A DNA stretch of 37,586 nucleotides from Burkholderia sp. E7m39 (GCA_001319865.1 BBSL01000324.1:1-37586); one strand, 5' to 3'; counted from the first letter of the stretch, positions 1 through 8,017 are shown. Numbers and translations: made by a program. The notes: generated by a model from the letters alone, not told the origin.

Positions 1-181
1 GGCCGAGCACGGTCAACAGTTCGCCACGCTCGATCGTCAGCGACAGATCGTCGAGCACCGTGCGCGAGCCGAAACGCACGGTCAGGTGCTCGATCTGCAC
101 GCCGCCGGGCGCGCCTGTCTGCGCGATGCCCTGTGCGCGCGGCGTGGCGTCCAGCGCGCCAGCAAGAGTTGCAGTATTCAC
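1..181 (-). CDS. phnT: 2-aminoethylphosphonate ABC transporter ATP-binding protein (N-terminal part)
   Basis: The first 60 residues of an ABC ATPase, cut by the left edge just before the Walker A loop. The visible part has the typical opening strand (IEHLTVRFGSRTVLDDLSL) and ends in GELLTVLG, which normally leads directly into GPSGCGKS. The gene would power uptake of AEP by the PhnSTUV importer at the inner membrane. I chose the GTG start at 181 because AGGAGG (minus strand, 191-196) lies 9 bases upstream. An in-frame ATG at 190 abuts that site and is too close. The assignment to PhnT rests on the upstream phnS and the nearby phnW, not on ATPase-specific residues. The membrane subunits are presumably beyond the left edge. 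Confidence 0.8.
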   Translation of the reverse strand, partial: MNTATLAGALDATPRAQGIAQTGAPGGVQIEHLTVRFGSRTVLDDLSLTIERGELLTVLG

Positions 182-199
182 CGGGACCATCCTCCTACG

Positions 200-304
200 T
201 TGGTGACTTTGGTTGGCGCCTTTTGCTTGGCACCTTCGGTCGGCACATTTGGTCGGCACCTTTGCTTGGCGCGTTCGCTTGGCGCGTTTGGTTGGCGCCT
301 TCAA
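200..304. repeat. 13-bp tandem repeat (about 8 copies) between phnS and phnT
   Basis: Eight consecutive units begin at 200, 213, 227, 240, 253, 266, 279 and 292. All are 13 bp except the second, which is 14 bp. The consensus is TTGGCGCCTTTGG with variation mainly at positions 2, 6-8 and 10-13. The array ends about 19 bases before the phnT start codon, so it lies in the phnS-phnT intercistronic mRNA. No ORF crossing it looks real. Confidence 0.9.
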
Positions 305-341
305 ACGTCTTGAGGCACTTCCAGGCGCCCTCATGCATCTG

Positions 342-374
342 GCGCGGCGCGACGAAAGCCGTGTCGCGCCGCGC
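342..374 (-). promoter_or_regulatory. Strong intercistronic hairpin after phnS
   Basis: A perfect 12-bp inverted repeat (GCGCGGCGCGAC at 342-353, GTCGCGCCGCGC at 363-374) with a 9-base loop starts about 20 bases past the phnS stop codon. No T-run follows on the minus strand, so it is not a standard intrinsic terminator. In binding-protein-dependent transport operons, hairpins at this place often protect the binding-protein mRNA or reduce read-through to the transporter genes. That role is inferred here. Confidence 0.7.
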
Positions 375-395
375 GTCTTTCATCAAACGCCCGAT

Positions 396-1493
396 TTATT
401 TCGGCTTGACCACTTCGAGCTGCTTGCCCGAGTTGCCGATCACGTCGTTCTTCCAGCGCGCCGTCCAGTCGGCCTTCTTCGCCATCACCTGGTTCCAGTC
501 GACGGGAATCAGCTTCACGCCCGCGATCGCCTGCTTGACGGCCGCGCCGTTCTTGCCCGACAGCGCGACGTCCGTGCGGCCCGGAATGCCGAAGATGTCC
601 GGCACCTTCGACTGCACTTCCGTCGACATCAGATAGTCGATCAGTTTCTTGCCTTCCGCCTGGTTCGGGCCGTTCTTGATCAGGCCGATCGCGTACGGCA
701 ACTGGAACGTCGTCGGCTGGCCGCCCGGCTCCGCTGCGAGGAAGATCGGCTTGAGCGACAGACCGCCGTTGGCGGCATCGTCGAGGTCCATCTGCAGATC
801 GCCGTTCGCCACCGCGATTTCGTTACGCGACAGCAGCACGTCGAGATAGCCAGTGCCCTTCGTGTGGAACTTGGCGCTCTGCTCCAGCTTCTTCAGGTAA
901 TCGAACGCCTTGTCTTCGCCCATCAACGACGTCGTCAGGATGATCACGGCCATGCCGTCGCCCGCCGTCGCCGGGTTCGAGTACGCGACCTTGCCGCTGT
1001 AATCCGGGTGCAGCAGGTCGGCGAACGTCTTCGGCTGGTTCTTCACGACTTCCGGATTGATCGCGAACGAGAAATAGTTGTTCACGAACGTCGCCCACGC
1101 GCCGTCCGATGCCTTCGCGATTGCCGGGACGTTCTTGTAGTTCGCGCTCTGGTAGTTCTGCAGCAGCCCCGCTTGCGCCGCCTGCTGGATGAACGGCGGC
1201 AGCGTGACGAGCACGTCGGCTTTCGGTGCGTCCTTTTCGACGGTGGCGCGGTTCACGACTTCGCCGCTGCCTGCCGTCACGATATTGACCTTCACGCCTT
1301 CCTGCTTCTCGAACGCGGGCAACACGTCCTTATAAAGGTTCTCGAGGCCGTCGGCCGTGTACAGCACGACCGCGCCCGCTGCGTGCGCGGACATCGCGCC
1401 GCCGAGCGCGGCCGCCGCGATCAGCGCCGGCAGCAGCTTGCGAGCCGCGCGACCGATGTGGCCCGTCGAGCGAAGGTGATCCGTCGTTTTCAT
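396..1493 (-). CDS. phnS: 2-aminoethylphosphonate ABC transporter substrate-binding protein
   Basis: A 365-residue periplasmic binding protein that should capture AEP and deliver it to the PhnTUV importer. Residues 1-38 form a Sec signal peptide: a basic n-region, a hydrophobic stretch around LPALIAAAALGGAM, and an AHA cleavage site. The mature protein opens with VVLYTADGLENLYKDVLPAF, the start typical of Fe3+/spermidine/phosphonate-type extracellular binding proteins. The C-terminal half carries the family-like segments TYLDVLLSRNE-type and IGLIKNGPN. I chose the ATG at 1493 because GGAGAG lies 6-7 bases upstream and because the longer reading frame would bury the signal peptide. It is the first gene of a leftward operon with phnT and is divergent from phnW. 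Confidence in the family is high; substrate specificity is inferred from phnW. Confidence 0.9.
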   Translation of the reverse strand: MKTTDHLRSTGHIGRAARKLLPALIAAAALGGAMSAHAAGAVVLYTADGLENLYKDVLPAFEKQEGVKVNIVTAGSGEVVNRATVEKDAPKADVLVTLPPFIQQAAQAGLLQNYQSANYKNVPAIAKASDGAWATFVNNYFSFAINPEVVKNQPKTFADLLHPDYSGKVAYSNPATAGDGMAVIILTTSLMGEDKAFDYLKKLEQSAKFHTKGTGYLDVLLSRNEIAVANGDLQMDLDDAANGGLSLKPIFLAAEPGGQPTTFQLPYAIGLIKNGPNQAEGKKLIDYLMSTEVQSKVPDIFGIPGRTDVALSGKNGAAVKQAIAGVKLIPVDWNQVMAKKADWTARWKNDVIGNSGKQLEVVKPK

Positions 1494-1840
1494 GTCGTTC
1501 TCTCCGAAAGGCAAAAAACCTGTGGGTAACCCGTTAGTGGTGGTGAGCGGACGTTGCGACGGGCGCGCCGTCCGCCTGACGTTGCGGCCGAAGCCGCGGC
1601 AAATTGCAGATTGCTGACAACTTTTTTTGCGGCGCTTGCGCCAAGGCATCCCTCCGACGATTACGTGCTGGTGAACGCCTTGCCTGAACGGGCACGGCAA
1701 GGATGGGCTTTCTTTGTGACACCGAGGTGAAGATTCTGCCGATTTCCACAAAATGACACAAATAGCCAATAATATGCAAATGCTCCGATGCGCGACGGCG
1801 CGCATCTCGCCCGTATCCGCACACACCCGAAGGAGGCTCT
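1494..1840. other. Divergent phnS/phnW promoter region
   Basis: A 347-bp gap with no gene. The part nearest phnS (1494-1700) is GC-rich and shows no clear motif. The part at 1705-1790 is distinctly AT-rich and holds the repeated CACAAA/TTTGTG elements listed separately. Both the phnS and phnW promoters are likely here. Confidence 0.7.
1713..1762. promoter_or_regulatory. Candidate operator: TTTGTG / CACAAA repeats
   Basis: TTTGTG at 1713-1718 faces two direct copies of CACAAA at 1747-1752 and 1757-1762. The direct copies are 10 bp apart, about one helical turn. They sit in the only AT-rich part of the phnS-phnW gap. The convergent DeoR-type gene at 2972-3727 is the obvious candidate binder; this is inference. 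Confidence 0.4.
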
Positions 1841-2953
1841 GTGATTCTTGGAAACGACCCCATCCTGCTCACGCCGGGACCGCTGACGACCTCGCCCGCC
1901 ACGCGCCAGTCGATGCTGCGCGACTGGGGATCGTGGGACGCCGCGTTCAACCGGATGACGCAGAGCGTCTGCGCCGATCTGGTCGAAATCGTACATGGCG
2001 AAAATGACTACGTCTGCGTGCCGCTTCAGGGCAGCGGCACGTTCGCCGTCGAGGCCGCGCTCGGCACGCTCGTGCCGCGCGACGGCCGCGTGCTGGTGCC
2101 GAACAACGGCGCGTACTGCGCGCGCATCGTCAAGGTGCTGCAGCGCATGGGCATCGCGTATGTCGAACTGCCGCTGCGCGAAGACCAGCCGGTGAGCGCG
2201 GCCGCCGTCGAAGACGCGTTCAACCGCGATCCGCGCATCACGCACGTCGCGCAAGTGCATCTGGAAACGAGCGCGGGGCTGCTCAATCCGCTCGACGACA
2301 TCGCGGCCATTTGCAAGCGCCACGGCAAGAGCCTGATCGTCGATGCCATGAGTTCGTTCGGCGCGCTGCCCATCGACCTGCGCGAGGGCGGCATCGACGC
2401 GCTGGTGTCGGCGAGCGGCAAGTGTCTGGAAGGCGTGCCCGGGATGGGCTTCGTGATCGTGCGCCGCAGTGTGCTCGAAGGCTGCGAGGGCCGTTCGCCG
2501 TCGCTCTCGCTCGATCTGTACGACCAGTTCGCGTACATGCAAAAAACCACACAATGGCGCTTTACGCCACCCACTCACGTGCTGGCTGCATTGCGCACGG
2601 CACTCGACCAGTTCATCGCGGAAGGTGGTCAGCCGGCGCGCGGCGCGCGCTACGCGCGCAACTGCGAGGCGCTGATCGACGGGATGAAGGCGCTGGGCTT
2701 CGAGACCTTCCTTCCCGCCGATGTGCAGGCGCCCGTGATCGTCACGTTCCACGCGCCGCGCGATTCGAAGTGGCAATTTGCGGAGTTTTATGCAGCTGTG
2801 CGCGATGCCGGCTACATCCTGTATCCGGGCAAGCTCACTCAGGTGGAGACGTTCCGGGTCGGCTGCATCGGCTCGATCGAAACGAACGAGATGCACAACG
2901 CCGTCGCCGCGATCGGCAGGACGCTGGCGCGACTCGGTATCAGCGTGCGATGA
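1841..2953 (+). CDS. phnW: 2-aminoethylphosphonate--pyruvate transaminase
   Basis: A 370-residue fold-type I PLP aminotransferase that converts AEP plus pyruvate to phosphonoacetaldehyde plus alanine. The catalytic lysine is K194 in SASGKCLEGVPGMGFV, the same position as in characterised PhnW enzymes. The PLP-contacting VDAMSSFGALP lies at 167-177, and the N-terminal TPGPLTTSPATR matches the family. The length equals the usual 365-370 residues. Translation starts at GTG 1841, with AGGAGG 6 bases upstream. It is divergent from phnS and convergent with the DeoR regulator. The next pathway enzyme (PhnX phosphonatase or PhnY/PhnA) is not in the window and is expected past the left edge with the rest of the operon. 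Confidence 0.95.
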   Translation: MILGNDPILLTPGPLTTSPATRQSMLRDWGSWDAAFNRMTQSVCADLVEIVHGENDYVCVPLQGSGTFAVEAALGTLVPRDGRVLVPNNGAYCARIVKVLQRMGIAYVELPLREDQPVSAAAVEDAFNRDPRITHVAQVHLETSAGLLNPLDDIAAICKRHGKSLIVDAMSSFGALPIDLREGGIDALVSASGKCLEGVPGMGFVIVRRSVLEGCEGRSPSLSLDLYDQFAYMQKTTQWRFTPPTHVLAALRTALDQFIAEGGQPARGARYARNCEALIDGMKALGFETFLPADVQAPVIVTFHAPRDSKWQFAEFYAAVRDAGYILYPGKLTQVETFRVGCIGSIETNEMHNAVAAIGRTLARLGISVR

Positions 2954-2971
2954 AATGACCAGGCGCGACAC

Positions 2972-3727
2972 TCACGCAATCAGGATTTCGGGCCCGCGCG
3001 CCGTGATCGCCTTCGCCAGCGCGCGATCCGGCGCGAGTTCCGTGACGACGTAGCGCGCCTTCTCCAGCCCTTCGATGCGCACGGGTGTCACGCGGCCGAA
3101 CTTTGAGTTGTCGGCGACCACGATGACCGTGTTGCCCGCGCCGATCATCCGGCTGCGCACTTCGGCCGCCATGCGCGAGTAGTCGGACAGATGCGCGTCC
3201 GGCGTGATGCCGCCCGCGCCGATCAGTGCGAAGTCCGCGTGATAGTGCGACAGCTGGTTGATCGTATCGAGGCCGAATGCGGCGTCTTCGTTGTCCGACA
3301 GCTCGCCGCCGAGCAGCGTCACGCGGTTGTCGTTGCGCCGGCCGAGCAGCAGCGCGATGCGCCAGTCGTTCGTATAGACGCTCAGACGGTGGCGGTCAGT
3401 CAGCGCGCGCGCGACGGCGTGCGTCGTGCTGCCCGAATCGATGATGACGGAGGCGCCGTCCGGCACCAGTTGCGCCGCACGCTCGCCGATGGCGCGCTTC
3501 GCGCCTGCGTTGGCGGCATCGCGCGTGTCGAGGTCCGGCTCGCGGCGATCGCTCGACAACGCGCCGCCGTGCGTCGTCACGATCAGGCCGCGCTCGGCGA
3601 GGGCGTTCAGATCGCGGCGGATCGTCTCGCGCGACACGTTCAGTTCGCGCACCAGTTCGGCGACCGACAGCGCGCCCGTCCTCGTGACCTTAGCCAGAAT
3701 GTATTGATGACGTTGTTCTGCCAGCAT
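2972..3727 (-). CDS. DeoR-family transcriptional regulator
   Basis: A 251-residue DeoR/GlpR-type regulator. The N-terminal winged helix (about residues 1-57) contains the signature VSRETIRRDLNALAERG. The C-terminal DeoR sensor domain carries DSGSTTHAVARAL, LIGAGGIT and ADNSKFG, motifs that form the phosphorylated-ligand pocket in the family. It starts at ATG 3727; I see no strong ribosome site. It ends 18 bp from the end of phnW in convergent orientation. It is therefore a good candidate to control phnW and phnSTUV, perhaps sensing a phosphonate or phosphorylated intermediate. The target and ligand are inferred from position only. Confidence 0.88.
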   Translation of the reverse strand: MLAEQRHQYILAKVTRTGALSVAELVRELNVSRETIRRDLNALAERGLIVTTHGGALSSDRREPDLDTRDAANAGAKRAIGERAAQLVPDGASVIIDSGSTTHAVARALTDRHRLSVYTNDWRIALLLGRRNDNRVTLLGGELSDNEDAAFGLDTINQLSHYHADFALIGAGGITPDAHLSDYSRMAAEVRSRMIGAGNTVIVVADNSKFGRVTPVRIEGLEKARYVVTELAPDRALAKAITARGPEILIA

Positions 3728-4009
3728 CGGGTATGTGGGCCGCCGTCAGGCGGCGAGCGTGTAGGGAGAATAGGGCAAACCGCCGTATTGTATTACGCAC
3801 GGACAGGCGGCGCGGCAGACGGGGCTGCGCGCGGGCTTCGGCAGATGAGCGGGTTGCATGAGGGGCTTGCCGGTCGATCCACCGATGCGCCGCGCATGGA
3901 ACCGATCGCGTGCGCCTGTCGCGAGCGACGGTGTTGCACGCGGCGCATCCCTGCTAATCTGAGCGGTCTCCTCACGCATCCCCGATGCGCCTCGTCGCCC
4001 CCTCTGCCA

Positions 4010-5566
4010 ATGCCGCCCCTGATTCGCCGACTACGACTGCTGTTTCACGCGCTGCGCTACGGCGCGCGTCTCATCTGGCTCGCCGCGCCCGAGCATCACA
4101 AGCTGCACTGGATCGTCACGCTGGCGAGGCGGGTTCACGCGTCGCCGAGCGCTCGCGCGAGCGTGCATCGCGCGCTGCCCAATCTCGGTCCGCTGGCGAG
4201 CGCGTTCGTCGAATCGCTCGCGCGCCGTCCCGAGCTCGCGACGGGCACGCTGCACGACGCGATCGACGCCGTCACCCACTTCGAAACCCCGCTTCCGCCC
4301 GACGAGGTGGAGCACGCGATCGCCGCGGCGCTCGGGCGCCCCGTGTCCACACTGTTCGCGTCGATCGATCTGACACCCGCGCGCAACGGCTTTGCCGAGC
4401 AGACCCATGTGGCGCGCCTTGCCGAGCCGATCAACGGGCATCGCGACATCGCGCTCAAGCTCGTGCGCGCGAAGCAGGTCCAGGAAATCGCCGACGAGGC
4501 CGCGCTGCTGCGCTGGGTCGCTCGGTGGCTGGAGACGCTGTCGAAGCCGGCGCGGCGTCTGCGCCTGCGCGTGCTCGCCGACGCCTTCACGCAGGAGATC
4601 TTGCGCCGCTTCGATCTGCGCGCCGAAGCCGCGAACCTGAGCCAGAGCGCGCATCACTTCGACGGCGACAAGCGTCTGGCCATTCCCGCCGTGATCTGGG
4701 AATTGTGCACCGACCGCACGCTCGCGATGCAGCGCATCGAGTCGCTGCCCGCGCTCGATCTGTCGGGTCTGTCGGCGCACGGCGTGAAGCTCGTGCCACT
4801 AGCCGAGCACATCGTCGAAGTAGTCACCGAGCAGGCATTCGAGCACGGCTTCTTTCACGCGACGCTCGACGCCCGCCGCGTGCGCGTGAGCATCGAGCCG
4901 GACACGCTGGGGCGCATCGTTCTCGCGGACTTTGCCGTGATGTCGAGCCTGTCGACGCAGGAGCGCGAGTTTTTTCGCCACGGCGCGACGGCGCTGTTCG
5001 AGCGGGACTACGGAAGGCTCGCGCATCTGCATCACGATGCCGGTCATGTGTCGGCCGACACGCGCCCCGAAAAGCTCGAAGCCGAGTTGCGCACGCGCGC
5101 CGAAGCGCAGTTCGTGCCGCAATCGCACGAGCGCTACGCGGGCGCGCTGTTCCATCATCTGCTGTTCGCCGTGCATCCGTTTGGCGGCGACGTGCCGCCG
5201 CGTCTTGCGGCTGCGCAGCGCGCATTCGGCCAGGCCGAGATGCTCGCGAACGCGCTGCATCCGGGCGTCGATTCGTGGAAGATCGCGCGCTCGGTGCTGA
5301 TCGCATTGGCGCGGCGCGAGCGGGATCATCGCGGCTGGGTCAGGCATATCGCGCAGGAGTTGCCGCATCTTGCGCATCTGGCGCCGCGCATCCCGAGGCT
5401 CGCCGCGCACTATCTGCAGCAACAGCACCACGCGACGCCCGTGCGGCAGCAGACCCAACTCGTCAGCGACGTGCTGCTCGAATATCGCCGCACCCGCACG
5501 CTGCTGTGGGCGTGCACGATCTGCGGCGGGCTGCTCGGCGCGATTGCCGTGCTGCTCGCGTTCTGA
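4010..5566 (+). CDS. UbiB/ABC1-like protein, predicted pseudokinase
   Basis: A 518-residue protein collinear with UbiB (the ubiquinone-biosynthesis ATPase/kinase-like family, about 525 residues). It opens LRLLFHALRYGARLIW, has LGPLASAFVESLARRPEL where UbiB has its LGPTFIKFGQ segment, and ends in a membrane segment (LLWACTICGGLLGAIAVLL). Key motifs are lost. The KxGQ motif is replaced by A65-F-V-E68, the alanine-rich loop reads RNGF, and the catalytic HADMHPGN reads HATLDARR (283-290). This removes the catalytic Asp and the metal-binding Asn. The beta-3 lysine (K150) and the DFG-like Asp (ADFAVM, D307) remain. I chose ATG 4010 because the sequence further upstream is not protein-like. It is probably a paralogue with a structural or regulatory role; a diverged but active enzyme cannot be excluded. 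Confidence 0.75.
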   Translation: MPPLIRRLRLLFHALRYGARLIWLAAPEHHKLHWIVTLARRVHASPSARASVHRALPNLGPLASAFVESLARRPELATGTLHDAIDAVTHFETPLPPDEVEHAIAAALGRPVSTLFASIDLTPARNGFAEQTHVARLAEPINGHRDIALKLVRAKQVQEIADEAALLRWVARWLETLSKPARRLRLRVLADAFTQEILRRFDLRAEAANLSQSAHHFDGDKRLAIPAVIWELCTDRTLAMQRIESLPALDLSGLSAHGVKLVPLAEHIVEVVTEQAFEHGFFHATLDARRVRVSIEPDTLGRIVLADFAVMSSLSTQEREFFRHGATALFERDYGRLAHLHHDAGHVSADTRPEKLEAELRTRAEAQFVPQSHERYAGALFHHLLFAVHPFGGDVPPRLAAAQRAFGQAEMLANALHPGVDSWKIARSVLIALARRERDHRGWVRHIAQELPHLAHLAPRIPRLAAHYLQQQHHATPVRQQTQLVSDVLLEYRRTRTLLWACTICGGLLGAIAVLLAF

Positions 5567-5591
5567 GCGGCGCGCTGCGCGCTCGCGCGGG

Positions 5592-5664
5592 TTGCTGCGT
5601 GCTTGCTGCGTGCTTGCTGCGTGCTTGCTGCTTCTTGCTGCTTCTTGCTGCTTCTTGCCGCTTC
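5592..5664. repeat. Compound 11-bp/10-bp tandem repeat
   Basis: Three exact 11-bp units (TTGCTGCGTGC at 5592, 5603 and 5614) run directly into four 10-bp units (TTGCTGCTTC at 5625, 5635 and 5645, then TTGCCGCTTC at 5655). The array lies just past the UbiB-like gene and upstream of the EamA gene. An open frame through it gives a Leu/Ala/Cys-rich peptide that I regard as a repeat artefact rather than an N-terminal extension of the transporter. Confidence 0.9.
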
Positions 5665-5761
5665 TCGCTTGCCGAGATCGCGCGAGTGCAGCTTCAAACA
5701 AGACGGCACCGTTCCTCTGCGCCGATACTGCATGCTTCCCGTTTGCGGTTCGAGTCGTTCG

Positions 5762-6643
5762 ATGCTGGCCGTTTTCAATGCCTTCGTTTTCGTGTTCCTG
5801 TGGTCGACGGGCTTCGTGGTTGCGCGCGCGATCAAGCCCTACGCCGATCCGAATCTCTTCCTGCTGGCGCGCTTCGGCGGCACGGCGCTGCTGTTCGCGG
5901 CGGCCGCGCTTCTGGCGCGCGTCGAGTGGCCGAAGGGCCGCGCAACGGTCAAGCATCTGATCGCGGGCGCGCTGCTGCAAGGCGTGTATCTCGGCGCGGG
6001 CTACTGGGCCGTCGCGCAGGGCATGAGCGCGGGCATCATGGCGCTGCTCGGTGCGCTGCAGCCGCTGCTGACGGCAGCCGCGGCGGCGCCGCTCTTCGGC
6101 GAGCGGCTGTCGGGGCGCGGCTGGACGGGCATGCTGCTCGGTCTCGCGGGCGTCGCGCTGGTGCTCGAACCGAAGCTCGCGGCCGCGCCTTCTGCCGTCG
6201 CGCAAGGCAGTGCCGGCAGCGTGCCGCAATGGCTGATCGTCGGCGTGTCGATACTCGCCGTCGGCGCGATCACGGCGGGCACGCTGATCCAGAAGACCTC
6301 GCTGTCGAAAGCCGATATCCGCAGCGCAAGCGCAGTACAGAACATCGGCGCGGCTGTCGTCGTGCTCGCGTTCGCGCTGGCGCTGGGCGAGCATCGGTGG
6401 GTCGCGTCGCCGACGCTGTGGGTATCGCTCGCGTGGGGCATCGTGATGCTGTCGGGCGTGAGCGTCACGCTGCTCGTGTGGATGGTCCGGAGCGGCGACG
6501 CGTCGCGCGCCACGGCGCTGCTGTTTCTCGCGCCGCCGCTCGCGGCGCTCGAAGGCTATGTCGGGTTCGGCGAGACGCTGACGGTTGTGCAGGTGGCAGG
6601 CTTCGTCGTCGCGTTGATCGGGGTGCTGCTGGCGCGGTCTTGA
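5762..6643 (+). CDS. EamA/DMT-family transporter
   Basis: A 293-residue inner-membrane protein with two EamA halves and about ten hydrophobic segments (from MLAVFNAFVFVFLWSTGFVV to VAGFVVALIGVLLA). The first half has SAGIMALLGALQPLLTA and FGERLSGRGWTGMLLGLAGV, the second ATALLFLAPPLAALEGYVGFGE; both are standard in the drug/metabolite transporter superfamily. It probably exports an amino acid, nucleobase or other small metabolite; the substrate cannot be read from sequence. Upstream in-frame ATGs (for example 5732) would add a Cys-rich stretch derived partly from the tandem repeat. The start at 5762 gives the normal family length and begins in the first membrane helix. Confidence 0.88.
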   Translation: MLAVFNAFVFVFLWSTGFVVARAIKPYADPNLFLLARFGGTALLFAAAALLARVEWPKGRATVKHLIAGALLQGVYLGAGYWAVAQGMSAGIMALLGALQPLLTAAAAAPLFGERLSGRGWTGMLLGLAGVALVLEPKLAAAPSAVAQGSAGSVPQWLIVGVSILAVGAITAGTLIQKTSLSKADIRSASAVQNIGAAVVVLAFALALGEHRWVASPTLWVSLAWGIVMLSGVSVTLLVWMVRSGDASRATALLFLAPPLAALEGYVGFGETLTVVQVAGFVVALIGVLLARS

Positions 6644-6674
6644 GTGGTTTCGATGCGGGGATTGGGCGGAGGTT

Positions 6675-6869
6675 GGGCGCGAGCGTCGAATGCGGGCGCT
6701 GAATGCCGGTAATGCATGCGAGCGTGGAAGGCGGGCGCTGAATGCCGGTATTGCATGCGAGCGCAGAGTGCGGGCGCCGAACACAGGCATTGCACGCGAG
6801 CGCAGAGTGCGGGCGCCGTACACAGGCTTTGCATGCGAGCGCAGAGTGCAGCCGTTGAACGCGCATTCA
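6675..6869. repeat. 39-bp tandem repeat, five copies
   Basis: Units of exactly 39 bp start at 6675, 6714, 6753, 6792 and 6831. The best-conserved core is GCATGCGAGCGCAGAGTGCG, and copies 3-4 are the most alike. Because 39 is divisible by 3, several frames stay open across it and encode 13-residue repeats. None has a ribosome site or a plausible continuation, so I treat the array as non-coding. It separates the convergent EamA and L,D-transpeptidase genes. Confidence 0.93.
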
Positions 6870-6925
6870 TGAATGCGCTTGCGCGCCAGCCGTCGCGAAA
6901 GCGCACTGCCGAGCCGAGTTCGACG

Positions 6926-8017
6926 TCAATCCGCGGTATCGGCGCTTGCCGGCAACTTCGCGCGCGCCTTGCTGCTGGGCGCGGGCGACCACGCGGGCCG
7001 CGTCTTGCGCTGCGAATCGACGACGACGATATAGCGCCCCGCCCACGGCGTCGCGACGCGGTCCGAATGCAGCACCCACAGCGACCTGCCCTGCGCGACG
7101 AGCGCCTCGTAATCGCGATCGAGAATGCCGTAGTGGTCGAGAAACACGTTCAGCGACGCCGGTATCCGCACGCAGCCCTTCGAATGGCGCACGCCGAGAA
7201 TCGGCTCGAGCTTGTCGGGATCGGTGGCGTGCATCTGAAAACGCATCTGCGACATGCCGCCCTTGCCCCAGCCGCGCTCCCCCTGTGCCCAGCCGAGATC
7301 GAAGATGCGCATGTCGTGCTTGCCGTATCCGCGGATACCGTTCTGATTCATCGTGCCCTCCGCGCGGAAATCCATGTTGTCCGGCGTGTGCTCGAAAACG
7401 CCCAGCGGCGTGACGAAGTGATCGAACTGCCCCGGCCGCCCCGTCGCGACAGGCGAGGCGCCGATCATCTGCCAGGCGTCCAGAGGGGCCGCCCGAAAGT
7501 AGATGAACAGCGCCTGCACGTTCTCGCTGCGATCGACGAGCACCACATACTCGCCCGACAGATCGCCGAGATCGTTCTGCCCGAGCGCCTGCTCCATACG
7601 CTCGCCGTACGCGCGCTGCTCGGCGGCGGGCACCTTCAGACGGCGCGTGACGCTCTGCGCGAAGACGTCGCGCATCAACAGCGCGCGACGCGGATCGACG
7701 CCACCGACGGCGTCGTGCACCGCGACAGCGGAAGCATCGACGGTTGCGCTCGCCGCATCTGAGGACACGCCGACGGCCGACGCGTTGCGCATGAGCGAAG
7801 GCGGTGAGGCAGGCGCGGCCAGCGCCGTATCCGGTGCGAACGCCAACAGCAAGGCGAGCGGCACACCGAACGACACGCCCAGCGACGTCGCCCATCGACA
7901 CGCTCGCGCCCGCAAGTGCGCGGTCCGTTCGTCCCGGTCCGCGCGCATGCCCCCGACACGCATGCGCAGATTGCCGCTCCTCGACTCCGCCTTCTCTCGT
8001 GCAGGCGGATTAACCAT
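6926..8017 (-). CDS. L,D-transpeptidase (YkuD domain), secreted
   Basis: About 363 residues. The YkuD catalytic motif HSKGCVRIP is clear (H278, C282), with the upstream FDHFVTPLGVFEHTPDNMDF and the glycine-rich GIRGYGKHDMRIFDLGWAQGE-type stretch of this subfamily. Such enzymes cross-link peptidoglycan 3-3 or attach proteins to it in the periplasm. The N-terminus has a long basic region, then a hydrophobic segment (SLGVSFGVPLALLLAFA) and a probable ALA cleavage site near residue 67. The start is uncertain: ATG 8017 follows a weak AAGAGA element, 8038 is possible upstream, and Met codons at 7963 and 7948 would give a more normal signal peptide. It may be monocistronic; it is divergent from nadE. 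Confidence 0.87.
   Translation of the reverse strand: MVNPPAREKAESRSGNLRMRVGGMRADRDERTAHLRARACRWATSLGVSFGVPLALLLAFAPDTALAAPASPPSLMRNASAVGVSSDAASATVDASAVAVHDAVGGVDPRRALLMRDVFAQSVTRRLKVPAAEQRAYGERMEQALGQNDLGDLSGEYVVLVDRSENVQALFIYFRAAPLDAWQMIGASPVATGRPGQFDHFVTPLGVFEHTPDNMDFRAEGTMNQNGIRGYGKHDMRIFDLGWAQGERGWGKGGMSQMRFQMHATDPDKLEPILGVRHSKGCVRIPASLNVFLDHYGILDRDYEALVAQGRSLWVLHSDRVATPWAGRYIVVVDSQRKTRPAWSPAPSSKARAKLPASADTAD

Noticed and set aside
200..304. Possible CRISPR array
   Set aside because: The units abut each other with no unique spacers; it is a plain tandem repeat. The same holds for 5592-5664, 6675-6869 and 9612-9650.
5603..5761. N-terminal extension of the EamA transporter
   Set aside because: The extension is largely translated tandem repeat (Leu/Ala/Cys-rich) and the family length is met by starting at 5762.
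3985..6702. Long plus-strand frame (905 aa) overlapping the UbiB-like and EamA genes
   Set aside because: Arg/Ala-rich translation typical of a frame-shifted reading of GC-rich genes; no motif, and two well-supported genes occupy the region.
6465..6906. Two minus-strand frames with 13-residue peptide repeats across the 39-bp array
   Set aside because: Openness follows from the repeat length being a multiple of 3; there is no ribosome site or signal, and both overlap the EamA gene end.
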